Shown here: in pieces, positions 21,825 through 31,093 of the stretch
Numbering within the stretch: the first letter of the stretch is position 1
Layout: each line of letters starts with the position of its first letter
Assembly (NCBI GenBank): GCA_002505765.1
Contig: DAVZ01000069.1
Location: 1 to 64,000 of the forward strand
Reading direction: 5' to 3'
Length of the DNA stretch: 64,000 bases
Origin: Methanobacterium sp. UBA176
GTDB taxonomy: Archaea; Methanobacteriota; Methanobacteria; Methanobacteriales; Methanobacteriaceae
Made by a program: the position numbers and the translations under genes
The notes under the pieces: generated by a model
The model's input: only the letters and a program-made list of their open reading frames with translations
Told to the model about the DNA's origin: nothing
Databases searched by the model: none

Positions 21825-22460
21825 ATGAATAAGAAATTGGAGATTACTAAAAAAAGACATCTTGAGATGATACTTCAAAGTATACCTTCTTATGACGATC
21901 CAAAAGTCCATTTAGAGCAGTATACAACTCCTGCAAGTATAGCATCCGATATCTTGTGGAATGCACTTGCTTTAGATGACATAAATGGAAAAATAATCGC
22001 TGATTTAGGCTGTGGTACAGGGATATTTACAATTGGAGCAGCACTGCTTGGAGCAGAAAAAGTAATAGGTTTGGATTTAGATAATGATGTAATAGAAATT
22101 GCAAAAGCTTATTCATTTAAATTAGGTGTTGATGATATAACGGAATTTGTCAGGGGAGATATCCATGATTTTGATCAAAGAGCAGATACGGTAATTCAAA
22201 ATCCCCCATTTGGAGCTCAAAAATCCGGAAGAAAAAATGCTGATAGAATCTTCATGAGAAAAGCTCTTGAAACAGCCCCTGTGGTATATACGTTTCATAT
22301 TAAAGAAACTGAAGAATTTGTAGAAAAATATTTATTATCTTTAGGTGGTTATGTCACTCATAAATTTTATTACAGCTTTTGTATACCTAAAATTTATGAT
22401 TTTCATCAAAAAGAGAGGATATGCATTGATGTGGTTGTTTTAAGAGTTGAAACATTTTAA
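21825..22460 (+). CDS. METTL5-like N6-adenine RNA methyltransferase
   Basis: 211 aa. Rossmann methyltransferase with the SAM loop IADLGCGTGIFTIGA (motif I) and the N6-adenine catalytic motif NPPFGAQ. This combination and the length match COG2263, the archaeal relatives of METTL5, which methylates an adenine of the small-subunit rRNA. The start follows a TA-rich box with little leader, so the message could be leaderless. Divergent from pycA across about 165 bp. Confidence 0.85.
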   Translation: MNKKLEITKKRHLEMILQSIPSYDDPKVHLEQYTTPASIASDILWNALALDDINGKIIADLGCGTGIFTIGAALLGAEKVIGLDLDNDVIEIAKAYSFKLGVDDITEFVRGDIHDFDQRADTVIQNPPFGAQKSGRKNADRIFMRKALETAPVVYTFHIKETEEFVEKYLLSLGGYVTHKFYYSFCIPKIYDFHQKERICIDVVVLRVETF

Positions 22461-22731
22461 TATACGCTTCAAACACACTATTTCAAGAAGTTTAAAATAT
22501 AATGCCAGTTTTGTAATTTGTATTTTGATATGTTTAATAGAAACGATTTGGAATTTAATAGAGTTATACTACCAGGCTTTGAATGTTAAAAAAATAAGTG
22601 TAGATGATAATATAATTTTGTTTTTTGTAATCTTAAGCAAAATAATCTTAACGGCAATTTTTTTGCAGAAAGCCGCAAAAAGCGGCTTAAAATCTTCTTT
22701 TAGGAAAATTATATATTTATTCCGTCCATAA
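22447..22731 (+). CDS. small predicted membrane protein (94 aa, uncertain)
   Basis: TTG start, overlapping the end of the methyltransferase gene by 14 nt. Two hydrophobic segments (ASFVICILICLIETIWNLI and NIILFFVILSKIILTAIFL) with basic ends. No family recognised. No ribosome binding site is seen, and the 3' end overlaps the opposite-strand gene by 23 nt, so it may not be real. Confidence 0.4.
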   Translation: MKHFNIRFKHTISRSLKYNASFVICILICLIETIWNLIELYYQALNVKKISVDDNIILFFVILSKIILTAIFLQKAAKSGLKSSFRKIIYLFRP

Positions 22732-23119
22732 AGATATCAATGTGGTTAAATAAACTCATTATAATCATAAATAGTATTCCAACTATGTACCAATGATAAC
22801 TGCACTGTTCTTCATCACTCATTTGTTCCAATTCTTTTCCAATCTCATTAATTGAGTTTAAGGCTTGCTCTAACCTTACCTTAGTTCCATGATCTTCATC
22901 TTCTGTTGGCATGAACTCTAAATATTGAGTCCTGTTAATTAAGTAAGTAGCTATCTTTTGAAATGATTTTCCTATTTCATTTAAATTTCCCTTATTATTT
23001 TCAGTACAAACTATGCATTTTATGAATAACATACATGTAGGGTCTTCAAAACTGTTTATTAACTTTAAGAAGGACTCTTCAATTTTTTTGATATGTACTC
23101 CATTATCCGAATTATTCAT
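22709..23119 (-). CDS. uncharacterised protein with C-terminal membrane segment (136 aa)
   Basis: It is mostly helical and acidic, with several Cys (FIKCIVCTENN) and a hydrophobic C-terminal segment (WYIVGILFMIIMSLF) that would anchor it in the membrane. No family recognised. Convergent with the small membrane ORF above; their ends overlap. Confidence 0.5.
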   Translation of the reverse strand: MNNSDNGVHIKKIEESFLKLINSFEDPTCMLFIKCIVCTENNKGNLNEIGKSFQKIATYLINRTQYLEFMPTEDEDHGTKVRLEQALNSINEIGKELEQMSDEEQCSYHWYIVGILFMIIMSLFNHIDIFMDGINI

Positions 23120-23266
23120 AATATAATATTGTTGATATGTATTATTTTAATGTGTTGAAGACATTCAAAAAGTTAAACTGGTTTTAAAAGAGGTGGTATG
23201 AATGTTTGTTGAGTTTATGCAAAAAAAATAATGTTTTCTTATTATAATAAAAATAGGTGAGTTATT

Positions 23267-23997
23267 ATGAAAACATTAGAAAATTTAGTAAAAGCTTTTA
23301 TTGGGGGAGTCAGGCGAGAAATTGGCACACTCTTTATGCTGATATTGTAAAGAAGGTTATGAACAGCTTTCTGAAATCTTTTTTAATAGTACTGAAAATG
23401 AATCGGAATATGTTAAATGGCCAATACGAATGATTAACGAGTTGAATGAAAAAACCAGTGAATTTCCAAAGGACTTATAATGTATACTGATGTTTCAACA
23501 ACTCTTGAATGTACAACCAGAACTTTAAAGCCACAATTGAAGGTGAACATTACGAAAATGTTGAAGTGCCTCCTAAATTTGCTGATATAGCCGAAGAAGA
23601 AGGTTTGCCCAGGATTGCTGCCAGATTAAGGGCAATTTGGCGCGTGGAAAGCATCATGAAGAAAGATGAAACGGGCAATCTGGAAAAAAGATAAAGAAGT
23701 TGAAGGGGTTTGTAGAGAATGGTTACATACACGTAGGACTGGAACATAGCAATACCAATAAAGTCAGGATCAGTCTGTTAAAATGTGGTTACACGTAGGA
23801 CTGGAACTTCTCATTATCTAACACATATTCAGATGATTCTAAGTTAAAATGTGGTTACACGTCGGACTGGAACACAACTATGGACAGATATAAACACCCC
23901 TACAAGGTTAAAATGTGGTTACACGTAGGACTGGAACCCAAAAAAAAATTGTCCTGCCTGTGACCATCCAACTAAAACTTCCAGATCAAATGTTAAG
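23267..23997 (+). pseudogene. rubrerythrin pseudogene interrupted by a CRISPR-like array
   Basis: AGGTGAG precedes the ATG. Across shifting frames the family sequence is readable: MKTLENLVKAFIG, then KEGYEQLSEIFFNSTENE, KWPIRMINELNEKTSE, IEGEHYENVEVPPKFADIAEEEGLP, IAARLRAI and KHHEER (diiron domain). NGYIHVGLE begins the rubredoxin-like domain at the first CRISPR-like repeat. After the last repeat the gene resumes as EPKK-CPACDHP and ends with FQIKC-stop at 23997. Several frameshifts (for example a run of nine A at 23941) and lost iron ligands show that it is dead. Rubrerythrin normally reduces peroxide in anaerobes. Confidence 0.85.
23715..23937 (+). CRISPR. CRISPR-like array inside the rubrerythrin pseudogene; repeat derived from the host gene
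   Basis: Four repeats end at 23745, 23807, 23873 and 23937. Copies 2-4 are 31 nt (begin GTTAAAATGTGGTTACACG, end TAGGACTGGAAC), with one base change in copy 3. Copy 1 is divergent and keeps three bases missing from the others. The three spacers (23746-23776, 23808-23842, 23874-23906; 31-35 nt) all differ. Copy 1 is read through from the rubrerythrin frame (GYIHVGLE), and copy 4 continues into the rest of that gene (EPKK, CPAC), so the repeat is a gene segment. Its end TAGGACTGGAAC agrees with the genuine repeat end TAGGATTGAAAT at 9 of 12 positions. Confidence 0.85.
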
Positions 23998-24590
23998 AAT
24001 CAATTAATTCTTTTTTTTTTATTTGAAATAGTTATCTTAGAACCCATATTGAAACCGCTACTGAGGCCAACATCAAAAAATAAGCCTTAAAAGAGAGTTA
24101 TAATTGGTGCCAAGTGCAGGGATCGGATTGAAGCATGATCAATGGAAATATCCTACCTAAAGTAACCTAATTTCAGCATCCCCTTTTATTGATAAATTAT
24201 AGGAATAGAAAAAGGTTTGTAATTTAATCTTCAGTAAATTATAAATTCTACTTTTGAGCCAATTGATTAGAACTGCTTTAGTAGCTTATTTTTATATATT
24301 TTCTTTAAAATCTCTAGTTTCACTGTGGAATGAAGCGATGAAAAGATAAATATTGATGTAATTGTATTAGGGGTTGAAAAGAATAAATAAGCGAAATCAG
24401 CGGTTAATATAAGTATGGAATATATAAAAATGGATATCTCTTATATTCCATAACCACAAAATATTATATACATTTAGATCATAAATATCTAAGATAAAGG
24501 AATTTTATCTTCTGTATTTATATACTACTTCCACTAAATCTTAAAAGGTTATACATAATTATATAAGAAGATAAAAACAGACAGTGGAAA
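23998..24590. other. AT-rich intergenic region upstream of the ribosomal cluster
   Basis: About 590 bp with no credible ORF. It separates the rubrerythrin relic from the large ribosomal cluster; the promoter of that cluster lies at the right end (listed separately). No RNA gene recognised. Confidence 0.5.
24547..24568 (+). promoter_or_regulatory. putative promoter of the SPOUT-ribosomal protein cluster
   Basis: A TATA-like box (AATTATATAAG, 24557-24567) with purines upstream lies about 25-30 bp before the first gene's ATG at 24591. This suits an archaeal TATA/BRE promoter with a very short leader. Inferred from sequence only. Confidence 0.4.
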
Positions 24591-25406
24591 ATGGAATTTA
24601 AACATTTATCCATTTTTATACCTGCCTCAATAACTGCTGAGACGAAAGATTTAAAAATAAAAACTTACAAGGTAGGTTCTATTGGTCGATCTGCAGCCAT
24701 TTTCAGGGTTGACAGGATCATTGTCTATAATGATAATTCAGATGAGAAAGAGGTAAAGTTTATTAGTGATGTTCTCACTTATATGAATACCCCACAGTAC
24801 CTTCGTAAAAAGGTATTTCCAATCTCAAAGGAATTAAAAAACGTGGGAATTCTTCCACCACTTAGAACTCCCCACCACCCTACAGATGAACCTGTTGTCG
24901 GAGATTTCAGACAAGGTTTCACTTTAAAAAGGACAAAGAAAGGTACAATAGTTGATATTGGGGCGGATAGACCCGCACTATGTCGAGAAAAACTCAGCAT
25001 AAATAAGCTATTCAGCTTTCGTATTGTAAAGCTTTCAAAAAAAGATATATTAATAGAACCGGATACTCCGGATTTTTACTGGGGTTATGAGGTTTTATCT
25101 ACTTATAAGGACTTGTATGAAAGCGTTCTGGAAGTAAAGCCCGACGTTGTTGTTGGTACTTCCAGATATGCACAGCCCATCACTACTATTTTAGATGAGG
25201 TTAAGCGCAAGATAAAAGATGCCAGACATCTGGCTATTTTGTTTGGTGGTCCTTATTCAGGCTTGCATGAACTTATTCAGGGCCGGAAAAACATAATGGA
25301 TCTTGAAGTCAATACAGTCCCATCACAAGGAACTAAGACTATAAGGACTGAAGAGGCGGTTTTAATAACTTTATCTGCATTTAATCTACTTTTAGATGCA
25401 GAGTAA
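24591..25406 (+). CDS. SPOUT-family RNA methyltransferase (SPOUT1/MTH1 type, putative uridine N3)
   Basis: 271 aa. It matches the family of M. thermautotrophicus MTH1 and human SPOUT1: an N-terminal part opening with LSIFIPASI, an inserted OB-like domain (GTIVDIGADRPALC) and the knotted C-terminal SAM site (ILFGGPYSGLHEL, NTVPSQGTKTIRTEEA). An RNA base, possibly rRNA uridine, is the likely substrate. As first gene of the ribosomal cluster, it is well placed for a role in ribosome maturation. Confidence 0.85.
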   Translation: MEFKHLSIFIPASITAETKDLKIKTYKVGSIGRSAAIFRVDRIIVYNDNSDEKEVKFISDVLTYMNTPQYLRKKVFPISKELKNVGILPPLRTPHHPTDEPVVGDFRQGFTLKRTKKGTIVDIGADRPALCREKLSINKLFSFRIVKLSKKDILIEPDTPDFYWGYEVLSTYKDLYESVLEVKPDVVVGTSRYAQPITTILDEVKRKIKDARHLAILFGGPYSGLHELIQGRKNIMDLEVNTVPSQGTKTIRTEEAVLITLSAFNLLLDAE

Positions 25407-25450
25407 CTCGGAAAACTGAAAGAATTGTGAAGTAAGGAGGTTTATTAAAA

Positions 25451-26461
25451 ATGACTAGACATCATCAACCACGAAAAGGATCAGTTGCATTTAGCCCTCG
25501 AAAGAGAGCATCCAGACAATCCCCCAGGATTAAGTCCTGGCCTCCCTTGGAAGAAACGGGTTTGTTGGGATTTGCAGGATATAAAGTGGGAATGACTCAT
25601 GTAACAGTGACCGATAACAGAAAAAACTCACCAACAGAAGGAATGGAAATTTCTACTCCTGTGACTATACTTGAGGTACCCCCTGTTATCGTAATGGGCA
25701 TTAGAGCTTACAAAAAAACCATCCATGGGCTTAAAACCATGATGGATGTCATGGCAGGTGAATTGAGCGAAGAACTCTGGAGAAAGATCCCACTGCCAGA
25801 AAAATACGATACTGATTCTAATTTAAATAAATTAAAGGAAAATATTGAAGATATTGATGATATACGGGTTTTAATTCATACTAATCCTAAAGTTACCAGT
25901 GTTCCTAAGAAAAAACCTGAAATAATTGAATGTGGAATTGGTGGATCTTCAGTTGAAGAGAAACTTGAATACGCTTCAGGCATTCTGGGAACAGAAATAA
26001 ATGCTGCAGATGTTTTTTCTGATGGAGAACATGTTGATTCTATTGCAATTACCAAGGGTAAGGGATTCCAGGGACCAGTTAAAAGGTGGGGGATCAGAAT
26101 ACAATATGGAAAAGCAGCAAGAAGTAGTAAAGGAAGACATGTTGGCTCTTTAGGTCCATGGTCACCTGAAAGGACAATGTGGACTGTTCCACAGGCTGGT
26201 CAAATGGGATATCATAAAAGAACAGAATATAATAAACAAATTCTCAAAATAGGCGATGCATCAGAGGCTGATACCGTTAATCCCCATGGTGGGTTTGTTA
26301 AATACGGTCTTGTAAAAAATAATTTTGTTATTGTTAAGGGATCACTTCCTGGTCCTTCTAAAAGACTTGTAATATTAAGAAAAGCAATGAGACCTCACAG
26401 AAAACAGAATGATGCACCTTCAATATCATTTATCTCAACTGCCTCAAAACAGGGAGTCTGA
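25451..26461 (+). CDS. rpl3p: 50S ribosomal protein L3
   Basis: 336 aa, archaeal/eukaryotic L3 type. It begins MTRHHQPRKGSVAFSPRKRA with the basic N-terminal extension and contains GFQGPVKRWG and GHVG-like SKGRHVGSLGPWSP near the peptidyl transferase centre loop. AAGGAGG precedes the start. First ribosomal protein gene of the S10-type segment. Confidence 0.97.
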   Translation: MTRHHQPRKGSVAFSPRKRASRQSPRIKSWPPLEETGLLGFAGYKVGMTHVTVTDNRKNSPTEGMEISTPVTILEVPPVIVMGIRAYKKTIHGLKTMMDVMAGELSEELWRKIPLPEKYDTDSNLNKLKENIEDIDDIRVLIHTNPKVTSVPKKKPEIIECGIGGSSVEEKLEYASGILGTEINAADVFSDGEHVDSIAITKGKGFQGPVKRWGIRIQYGKAARSSKGRHVGSLGPWSPERTMWTVPQAGQMGYHKRTEYNKQILKIGDASEADTVNPHGGFVKYGLVKNNFVIVKGSLPGPSKRLVILRKAMRPHRKQNDAPSISFISTASKQGV

Positions 26462-26488
26462 GTTGGAATAATTAAAGAGGGATACTAA

Positions 26489-27271
26489 ATGAAAAAAATC
26501 AAAGTTTATTCATTAGAAGGCGATGTAATCGATGAAATGGAGCTGCCTGATATTTTCAACGAAGAATTCAGACCTGATATCATTAAAAGAGCGGTAATTT
26601 CCTCACAAACAGCAAAGATTCAACCATGGGGAACAGATCCTATGGCTGGGAAAAGAACAACTGCCAAATCTTATGGTTCTGGTCGTGGTGCAGCAATGGT
26701 TCCTCGAGTAAAGGGAAGCAGACACCCTGCGGGTTCAAAGGCAGCTTTTGTGCCTCAAGCTGTAGGTGGTAGGAGAGCACACCCTCCGAGGACTCAAAAA
26801 GTTTTTCATGAAAAAATAAACAGGAAGGAAAGGAAATTGGCAATAAGATCAGCCATTGCAGCCACTAAAAACAGAGAACTGGTGGAAAATAGAGGTCACA
26901 AAATCCAGAATGTACCCCAAGTCCCTTTTGTAATAGATGATGAATTTGCTAAAATAAAAAGCACCAAAGAAACAAGAGAAATTTTCAAAAAGCTTGGAAT
27001 AATGGATGATATTGTTAGAGCAAAAACAGGTAAAAAGATAAGAGCCGGAAAGGGTAAAATGAGGGGTCGAAAATATAAAGTACCTAAGGGACCACTCATA
27101 GTTGTTGGAGAAGATAAAGGAATAAGTTTAGGCGCTAGAAACCATCCTGGCATTGATATAGTATCTGTTGAAAACCTGAACACTGAACTTTTAGCTCCAG
27201 GTACACATCCAGGCAGATTTACAATATATACAAGATCAGCCGTTGAAAAGTTAGGTGATTTATTCCAGTAG
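26489..27271 (+). CDS. rpl4p: 50S ribosomal protein L4 (L4e/L1e)
   Basis: 260 aa. The exit-tunnel loop is recognisable as [20 protein letters not shown], followed by VGGRRAHPP. The end (EKLGDLFQ) is short, as in euryarchaea. Spaced 27 nt after L3. Confidence 0.97.
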   Translation: MKKIKVYSLEGDVIDEMELPDIFNEEFRPDIIKRAVISSQTAKIQPWGTDPMAGKRTTAKSYGSGRGAAMVPRVKGSRHPAGSKAAFVPQAVGGRRAHPPRTQKVFHEKINRKERKLAIRSAIAATKNRELVENRGHKIQNVPQVPFVIDDEFAKIKSTKETREIFKKLGIMDDIVRAKTGKKIRAGKGKMRGRKYKVPKGPLIVVGEDKGISLGARNHPGIDIVSVENLNTELLAPGTHPGRFTIYTRSAVEKLGDLFQ

Positions 27272-27286
27272 AGAGGACGTGTAGAA

Positions 27287-27547
27287 ATGGATCCTTATTC
27301 AATAATAGTAAAACCACACTTAACAGAAAAAAGCATAAATGCAATTGATAAAAATAATGAACTTACTTTCACTGTACTTAGAACAGCAGAAAAATCTGAT
27401 ATTAAAAGTGCATTTGAAGACCTTTACGCTGTAAAAGTTCAAAGGGTAAACACTCAGATTACTTCAAAGGGTGAGAAGATAGCTTACATTAAACTTGCAC
27501 CTGAACACAGCGCAGAGGATATAGCAGTTAAAATGGGTGTATTCTAA
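27287..27547 (+). CDS. rpl23p: 50S ribosomal protein L23
   Basis: 86 aa, normal for archaea. It carries IIVKPHLTEKSI at the start and VKVQRVNTQIT in the rRNA-binding loop. L23 sits at the exit of the peptide tunnel and docks SRP and the translocon. GAGAGGACGTG precedes the ATG. Confidence 0.96.
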   Translation: MDPYSIIVKPHLTEKSINAIDKNNELTFTVLRTAEKSDIKSAFEDLYAVKVQRVNTQITSKGEKIAYIKLAPEHSAEDIAVKMGVF

Positions 27548-27575
27548 TACTAATGGCTGCAATCTGATCCGCAAA

Positions 27576-27652
27576 GACCTTTCAGGTCATGTATGGAGGT
27601 TGAAGGAAATCTCTGATTTCCTGAACCCCAAAATTTTTTTTTAAAATTTTGG
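27576..27652. repeat. hairpin-chain element between L23 and L2
   Basis: Three consecutive short inverted repeats: GACCT-TTC-AGGTC (27576-27588), GGAAATC-TCT-GATTTCC (27605-27621), and CCAAAATTTT paired with AAAATTTTGG (27628-27652). The last ends directly at the L2 ribosome binding site (GGAGG). Related chains occur in other gaps of the cluster. Confidence 0.6.
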
Positions 27653-27663
27653 AGGAATAAAAA

Positions 27664-28389
27664 ATGGGAAAACGTTTAAAATCACAGAGAAGAGGGAGGG
27701 GAACTCCCACTTATAAGAGTGCATCGCACCGTTTTAAAGGAAGGATTGAATACAGATCATATGATAATATAGAAAAAGAAGGCAGTTTAAAAGGAAAAGT
27801 TGCCGATATAATTCATGATCCTGGACGTACAGCACCAGTAGCATTAATTAAATTCGAAAATGGTGAGGATTTACTTGTATTAGCACCAGAAAGCATACAA
27901 ATAAATGATGAAATAGAATTTGGAGCCACAGCATCAATAAAAACTGGAAACTCATTACCGCTGGCCCAGATTCCAGAAGGTACACCACTGTATAATCTTG
28001 AAAAAAATCCGGGAGACGGCGGAAAATTCGTAAAGTCTTCTGGTACTTACGCTTCTTTAATAACCCATGATATAGGAAAGGCAATTGTAGAATTGCCATC
28101 AGGAGAATTAAAAGCATTTAACCCTGCCTGCAGAGCAACAATAGGTGTTGTTGCTGGAGGGGGAAGAAAGGAAAAACCATTCCTTAAAGCAGGAAATAGA
28201 TTCTACGCTTTAAACGCCAAGGGTAAGAAGAATGTTAGTGTTAGAGGAGTGGCGATGAATGCAGTAGATCACCCTCATGGTGGAGGAAACAGACAGCATC
28301 CAGGAAGGCCAACCACAGTGTCCAGACATGCACCACCAGGAAGAAAAGTGGGATCAATTGCTGCAAAAAGAACAGGGAAAAGAAGATAA
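27664..28389 (+). CDS. rpl2p: 50S ribosomal protein L2
   Basis: 241 aa. The universal C-terminal motif with the peptidyl-transferase histidine is intact (GVAMNAVDHPHGGG, then HAPPGRKVGSIAAKRTG). GGAGG follows the hairpin and sets the ATG. Confidence 0.97.
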   Translation: MGKRLKSQRRGRGTPTYKSASHRFKGRIEYRSYDNIEKEGSLKGKVADIIHDPGRTAPVALIKFENGEDLLVLAPESIQINDEIEFGATASIKTGNSLPLAQIPEGTPLYNLEKNPGDGGKFVKSSGTYASLITHDIGKAIVELPSGELKAFNPACRATIGVVAGGGRKEKPFLKAGNRFYALNAKGKKNVSVRGVAMNAVDHPHGGGNRQHPGRPTTVSRHAPPGRKVGSIAAKRTGKRR

Positions 28390-28401
28390 GGAGGCGACTA
28401 A

Positions 28402-28812
28402 TTGGCAAGAAAAGTATTTAAATATCGCGGTTATACCTTAGAAGAATTACAACAAATGCCTTTGGATAATGTTATACAACTGTTTCCATCAAGGCAGAGA
28501 AGATCCCTTAAAAAGGGATTTCTTCCAAGACAGAAAAAGGTACTGGAAAAAATTAGAAAACTGAAAAAAGAAAGTAAAAAAGGCGGAAGACCTCAAATTA
28601 TTAAAACCCACTGTAGGGACATGATTGTACTTCCAGAAATGATAGGATTAACCTTTGGAATATATAATGGAAAAGAATTTACCGAAGTTACAATGCAGCC
28701 AGAAATGATGGGCTGTTACTTTGGAGAATTTGCACCTACAAGAAAACGGGTAGAACACGGAGATCCCGGTATGGGTGCTACAAGGTCATCTATGTTCGTA
28801 CCTCTTAAATAA
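28402..28812 (+). CDS. rps19p: 30S ribosomal protein S19
   Basis: 136 aa. The TTG start is fixed by AAGGAGG at 28389-28395. Archaeal S19 (S15e) features: [26 protein letters not shown] and a C-terminal MGATRSS. It lies in the head of the small subunit. 12 nt after L2. Confidence 0.96.
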   Translation: MARKVFKYRGYTLEELQQMPLDNVIQLFPSRQRRSLKKGFLPRQKKVLEKIRKLKKESKKGGRPQIIKTHCRDMIVLPEMIGLTFGIYNGKEFTEVTMQPEMMGCYFGEFAPTRKRVEHGDPGMGATRSSMFVPLK

Positions 28813-28824
28813 GGAGAGAATAAA

Positions 28825-29286
28825 ATGGCAAAGATTAAATACGCTTTTGAAGATGCCGATAAAAATAAAACAGCAAAGGCACTTGGAAGAGGACTTAAAA
28901 TCTCTCCAAAGCATGCTGTTGAGATATGTAATAAAATAAGAGGAATGAAAGTAGAGAATGCCAGAAATTACCTTGAAGACGTAATTCTAATGAAAAAAGC
29001 AGTTCCATTCAAAAGGCATAACAAAAAAGTAGGTCACAGAAGAGGGCTGGAAGGCTGGCCAACTGGAAGATATCCTGTTAAAGCCGCAACCCATATACTC
29101 GAAGTGCTTAATAATGCTGAAGCTAATGCTGAATACAAGGGGCTTGATTCAGAAAATCTAAAGATAATGCACATTTCAAGCCACAGGGGATACGTGATAC
29201 GTGGATGGACTCCAAGGGCATTCGGAAGAGCAAGCCCATTTAACACACCAACCACCCACATACAGATAGTCCTAGGGGAGGCATAG
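28825..29286 (+). CDS. rpl22p: 50S ribosomal protein L22
   Basis: 153 aa, archaeal L17e/L22 type. The beta-hairpin that reaches into the exit tunnel is in [29 protein letters not shown] precedes the ATG, and GGAGG near its own end serves S3. Confidence 0.96.
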   Translation: MAKIKYAFEDADKNKTAKALGRGLKISPKHAVEICNKIRGMKVENARNYLEDVILMKKAVPFKRHNKKVGHRRGLEGWPTGRYPVKAATHILEVLNNAEANAEYKGLDSENLKIMHISSHRGYVIRGWTPRAFGRASPFNTPTTHIQIVLGEA

Positions 29287-29292
29287 ATTTAC

Positions 29293-30156
29293 ATGATTGA
29301 AAAAGATTTTGTCACAGAAGGTCTCAAAAGAACAAGAATTGATGAATACCTTGAAAACGAGCTTGAAAGAGCAGGTTACGGTGGAATGGAAATTCAATTA
29401 ACTCCTTTAGGTACAATGATCGTTGTTTACGCTGAACGTCCTGGAATGGTTATAGGAAGGGGTGGAAAAACTGTTCGAAACATAACCCAAACCTTAAAAA
29501 CAAATTACGGTCTGGAAAACCCGCAGGTAGAAGTTAAAGAAGTTGATGTCCCTGAACTAAATCCTAAAATAATGGCCCATAAGATCGCAGCAATGCTACA
29601 GCGTGGAATGCACTTTAGAAGGGTGGCATACACAGCACTGAGAAGAATTATGGGTGCCGGTGCACAGGGCGTAGAAGTAACAATTTCCGGTAAAATAAGA
29701 GGTGCAAGATCCGCTACCGCAAAATTCAACGACGGTTACATCAAAAAATGTGGTGAACCGTCCACAAGATTTGTTAAGGAAGGATTTGCAACAGTACAGC
29801 TTAAACCGGGAGTTCTTGGAATATACGTTAGAATCATGCCTCCGGGAACGATTTTACCTGATAAAGTTGATATCTTAAAGGCTGCAGTGGAAGAACCGGC
29901 AGTTGATACAATTATGGAAACCCTGGAAACAGAGGAAGCTGAAGAACCTCAAGCAGAGGAAATTGAAGACACAGAACTTGATGAAATAGAAACTGAGCCA
30001 TTAGAAAATTCCATTACAGAAGCTGAAGAAGAAGCAGTTGAAGAACAAGAGGAAAAAGAACAGGAAGAATCAGATAAAACTAAAGAAGAAGCCGAAGATA
30101 AGGACGAAGAACCAGAAGAAGCAAGTGAAGAGCCGAAAAAGACAGAAAAGAAATAA
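29293..30156 (+). CDS. rps3p: 30S ribosomal protein S3 with long acidic tail
   Basis: 287 aa. The KH domain contains VIGRGGKTVRNITQ, and the C-terminal domain has ISGKIRGARSATAKF. Residues after about 205 form a tail made almost only of Glu, Asp, Lys and Ala. Archaeal S3 often ends with a shorter acidic tail; this one is about 80 residues and low-complexity. It could bind the ribosome's basic proteins or mRNA entry factors; this is inference. Confidence 0.95.
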   Translation: MIEKDFVTEGLKRTRIDEYLENELERAGYGGMEIQLTPLGTMIVVYAERPGMVIGRGGKTVRNITQTLKTNYGLENPQVEVKEVDVPELNPKIMAHKIAAMLQRGMHFRRVAYTALRRIMGAGAQGVEVTISGKIRGARSATAKFNDGYIKKCGEPSTRFVKEGFATVQLKPGVLGIYVRIMPPGTILPDKVDILKAAVEEPAVDTIMETLETEEAEEPQAEEIEDTELDEIETEPLENSITEAEEEAVEEQEEKEQEESDKTKEEAEDKDEEPEEASEEPKKTEKK

Positions 30157-30190
30157 TGGGTATACATAAATATAAAAAGGATGGAATATC

Positions 30191-30397
30191 ATGGTAATAT
30201 TAAGGAGCAAAGAAATACGTGAAATGGAAATTGAGGATATCCAGAAGAAACTGGATGAACTCAAAGCAGAATATGCAAAAAATATTTCAAAAAGTTCTGC
30301 AGCAGGAATAAATGAGAATCCTGGAAAAACTAAGGAACTTAAAAGAACAATTGCACGTGTCCTTACCATAATGAACGAAAAAAAGCAGGAGAAATGA
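30191..30397 (+). CDS. rpl29p: 50S ribosomal protein L29
   Basis: 68 aa, two-helix protein (LRSKEIREMEIEDIQKKLDELKAE, then KTKELKRTIARVLTIMNE). It sits by L23 at the tunnel exit. It ends 6 nt before the SUI1 homologue. Confidence 0.95.
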   Translation: MVILRSKEIREMEIEDIQKKLDELKAEYAKNISKSSAAGINENPGKTKELKRTIARVLTIMNEKKQEK

Positions 30398-30403
30398 AAA
30401 TAG

Positions 30404-30709
30404 ATGAAAGTCTGTGAGATATGTGGTCTTCCAGAAGAACTTTGCGTCTGTGAGGAAATAGCTCGAGAAATTCAAAAAGTTAAAGTATACACAGTAAGAA
30501 GAAGATTTGGAAAGCTTATGACCATCGTAGAAGGTATTGATGAGCACGATATTGATATAAGGGAACTGACAAAGGAACTCAAGGCAAAATGCGCCTGTGG
30601 AGGGACTGCCAAAAAAGGCCAGATTGAACTTCAAGGGGATCATAAACGGAAGGTCAAACAGGTTCTGGCTAATATGGGCTTTTCTTCAGATACAATTGAA
30701 ATAAGGTAA
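30404..30709 (+). CDS. SUI1/eIF1-like translation initiation factor
   Basis: 101 aa. An N-terminal zinc-like pair ([15 protein letters not shown]) precedes the SUI1 fold ([39 protein letters not shown]). In archaea aIF1 helps start-codon selection on the small subunit. The position between L29 and RNase P p29 is conserved in euryarchaea. Confidence 0.92.
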   Translation: MKVCEICGLPEELCVCEEIAREIQKVKVYTVRRRFGKLMTIVEGIDEHDIDIRELTKELKAKCACGGTAKKGQIELQGDHKRKVKQVLANMGFSSDTIEIR

Positions 30710-30804
30710 TTTTGTAGGAATTTGAGGTTAATCATAGGTATTCTGTGTAGATGTATCCATCTCGGATTATAAATCATAACAAAGACTTTCACACACGATT
30801 AATA

Positions 30805-31089
30805 ATGATAACTCCAGACAATGTTTTCCGACATGAGCTGGTAGGGCTTTATGTTAAGGTTGCAGACAGCACTCATGAGGGATTGATTGGAATAGAAGGA
30901 AAAGTTGTTGATGAAACAAAAAATACTATCTCAATAGAGCAAAAGGATAAATCTGAAAAAATAGTCCCTAAAGGGGTTGCAACTTTTCATTTTAAACTGC
31001 CTGATGGTAGAATTGTTGAAATAGAAGGTAAGATAATAATTGCTCGCCCTGAAGATAGGATAAAAAAGAAATTCAGGAAATTTTGGTGA
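30805..31089 (+). CDS. rnp1: ribonuclease P protein component 1 (p29/Pop4)
   Basis: 94 aa from ATG 30805, which gives the usual start [15 protein letters not shown]. An open frame upstream to 30751 has no binding site. The Sm-like barrel is seen in [18 protein letters not shown] and [15 protein letters not shown], and the C-terminus is basic. It forms part of the archaeal RNase P holoenzyme, which trims tRNA 5' ends. Confidence 0.92.
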   Translation: MITPDNVFRHELVGLYVKVADSTHEGLIGIEGKVVDETKNTISIEQKDKSEKIVPKGVATFHFKLPDGRIVEIEGKIIIARPEDRIKKKFRKFW

Positions 31090-31093
31090 TAAC

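Noticed and set aside
30070..30643. minus-strand ORFs opposite S3, L29 and SUI1
   Set aside because: Low-complexity antisense of the acidic S3 tail (Ser/Phe-rich); shadows of real genes.
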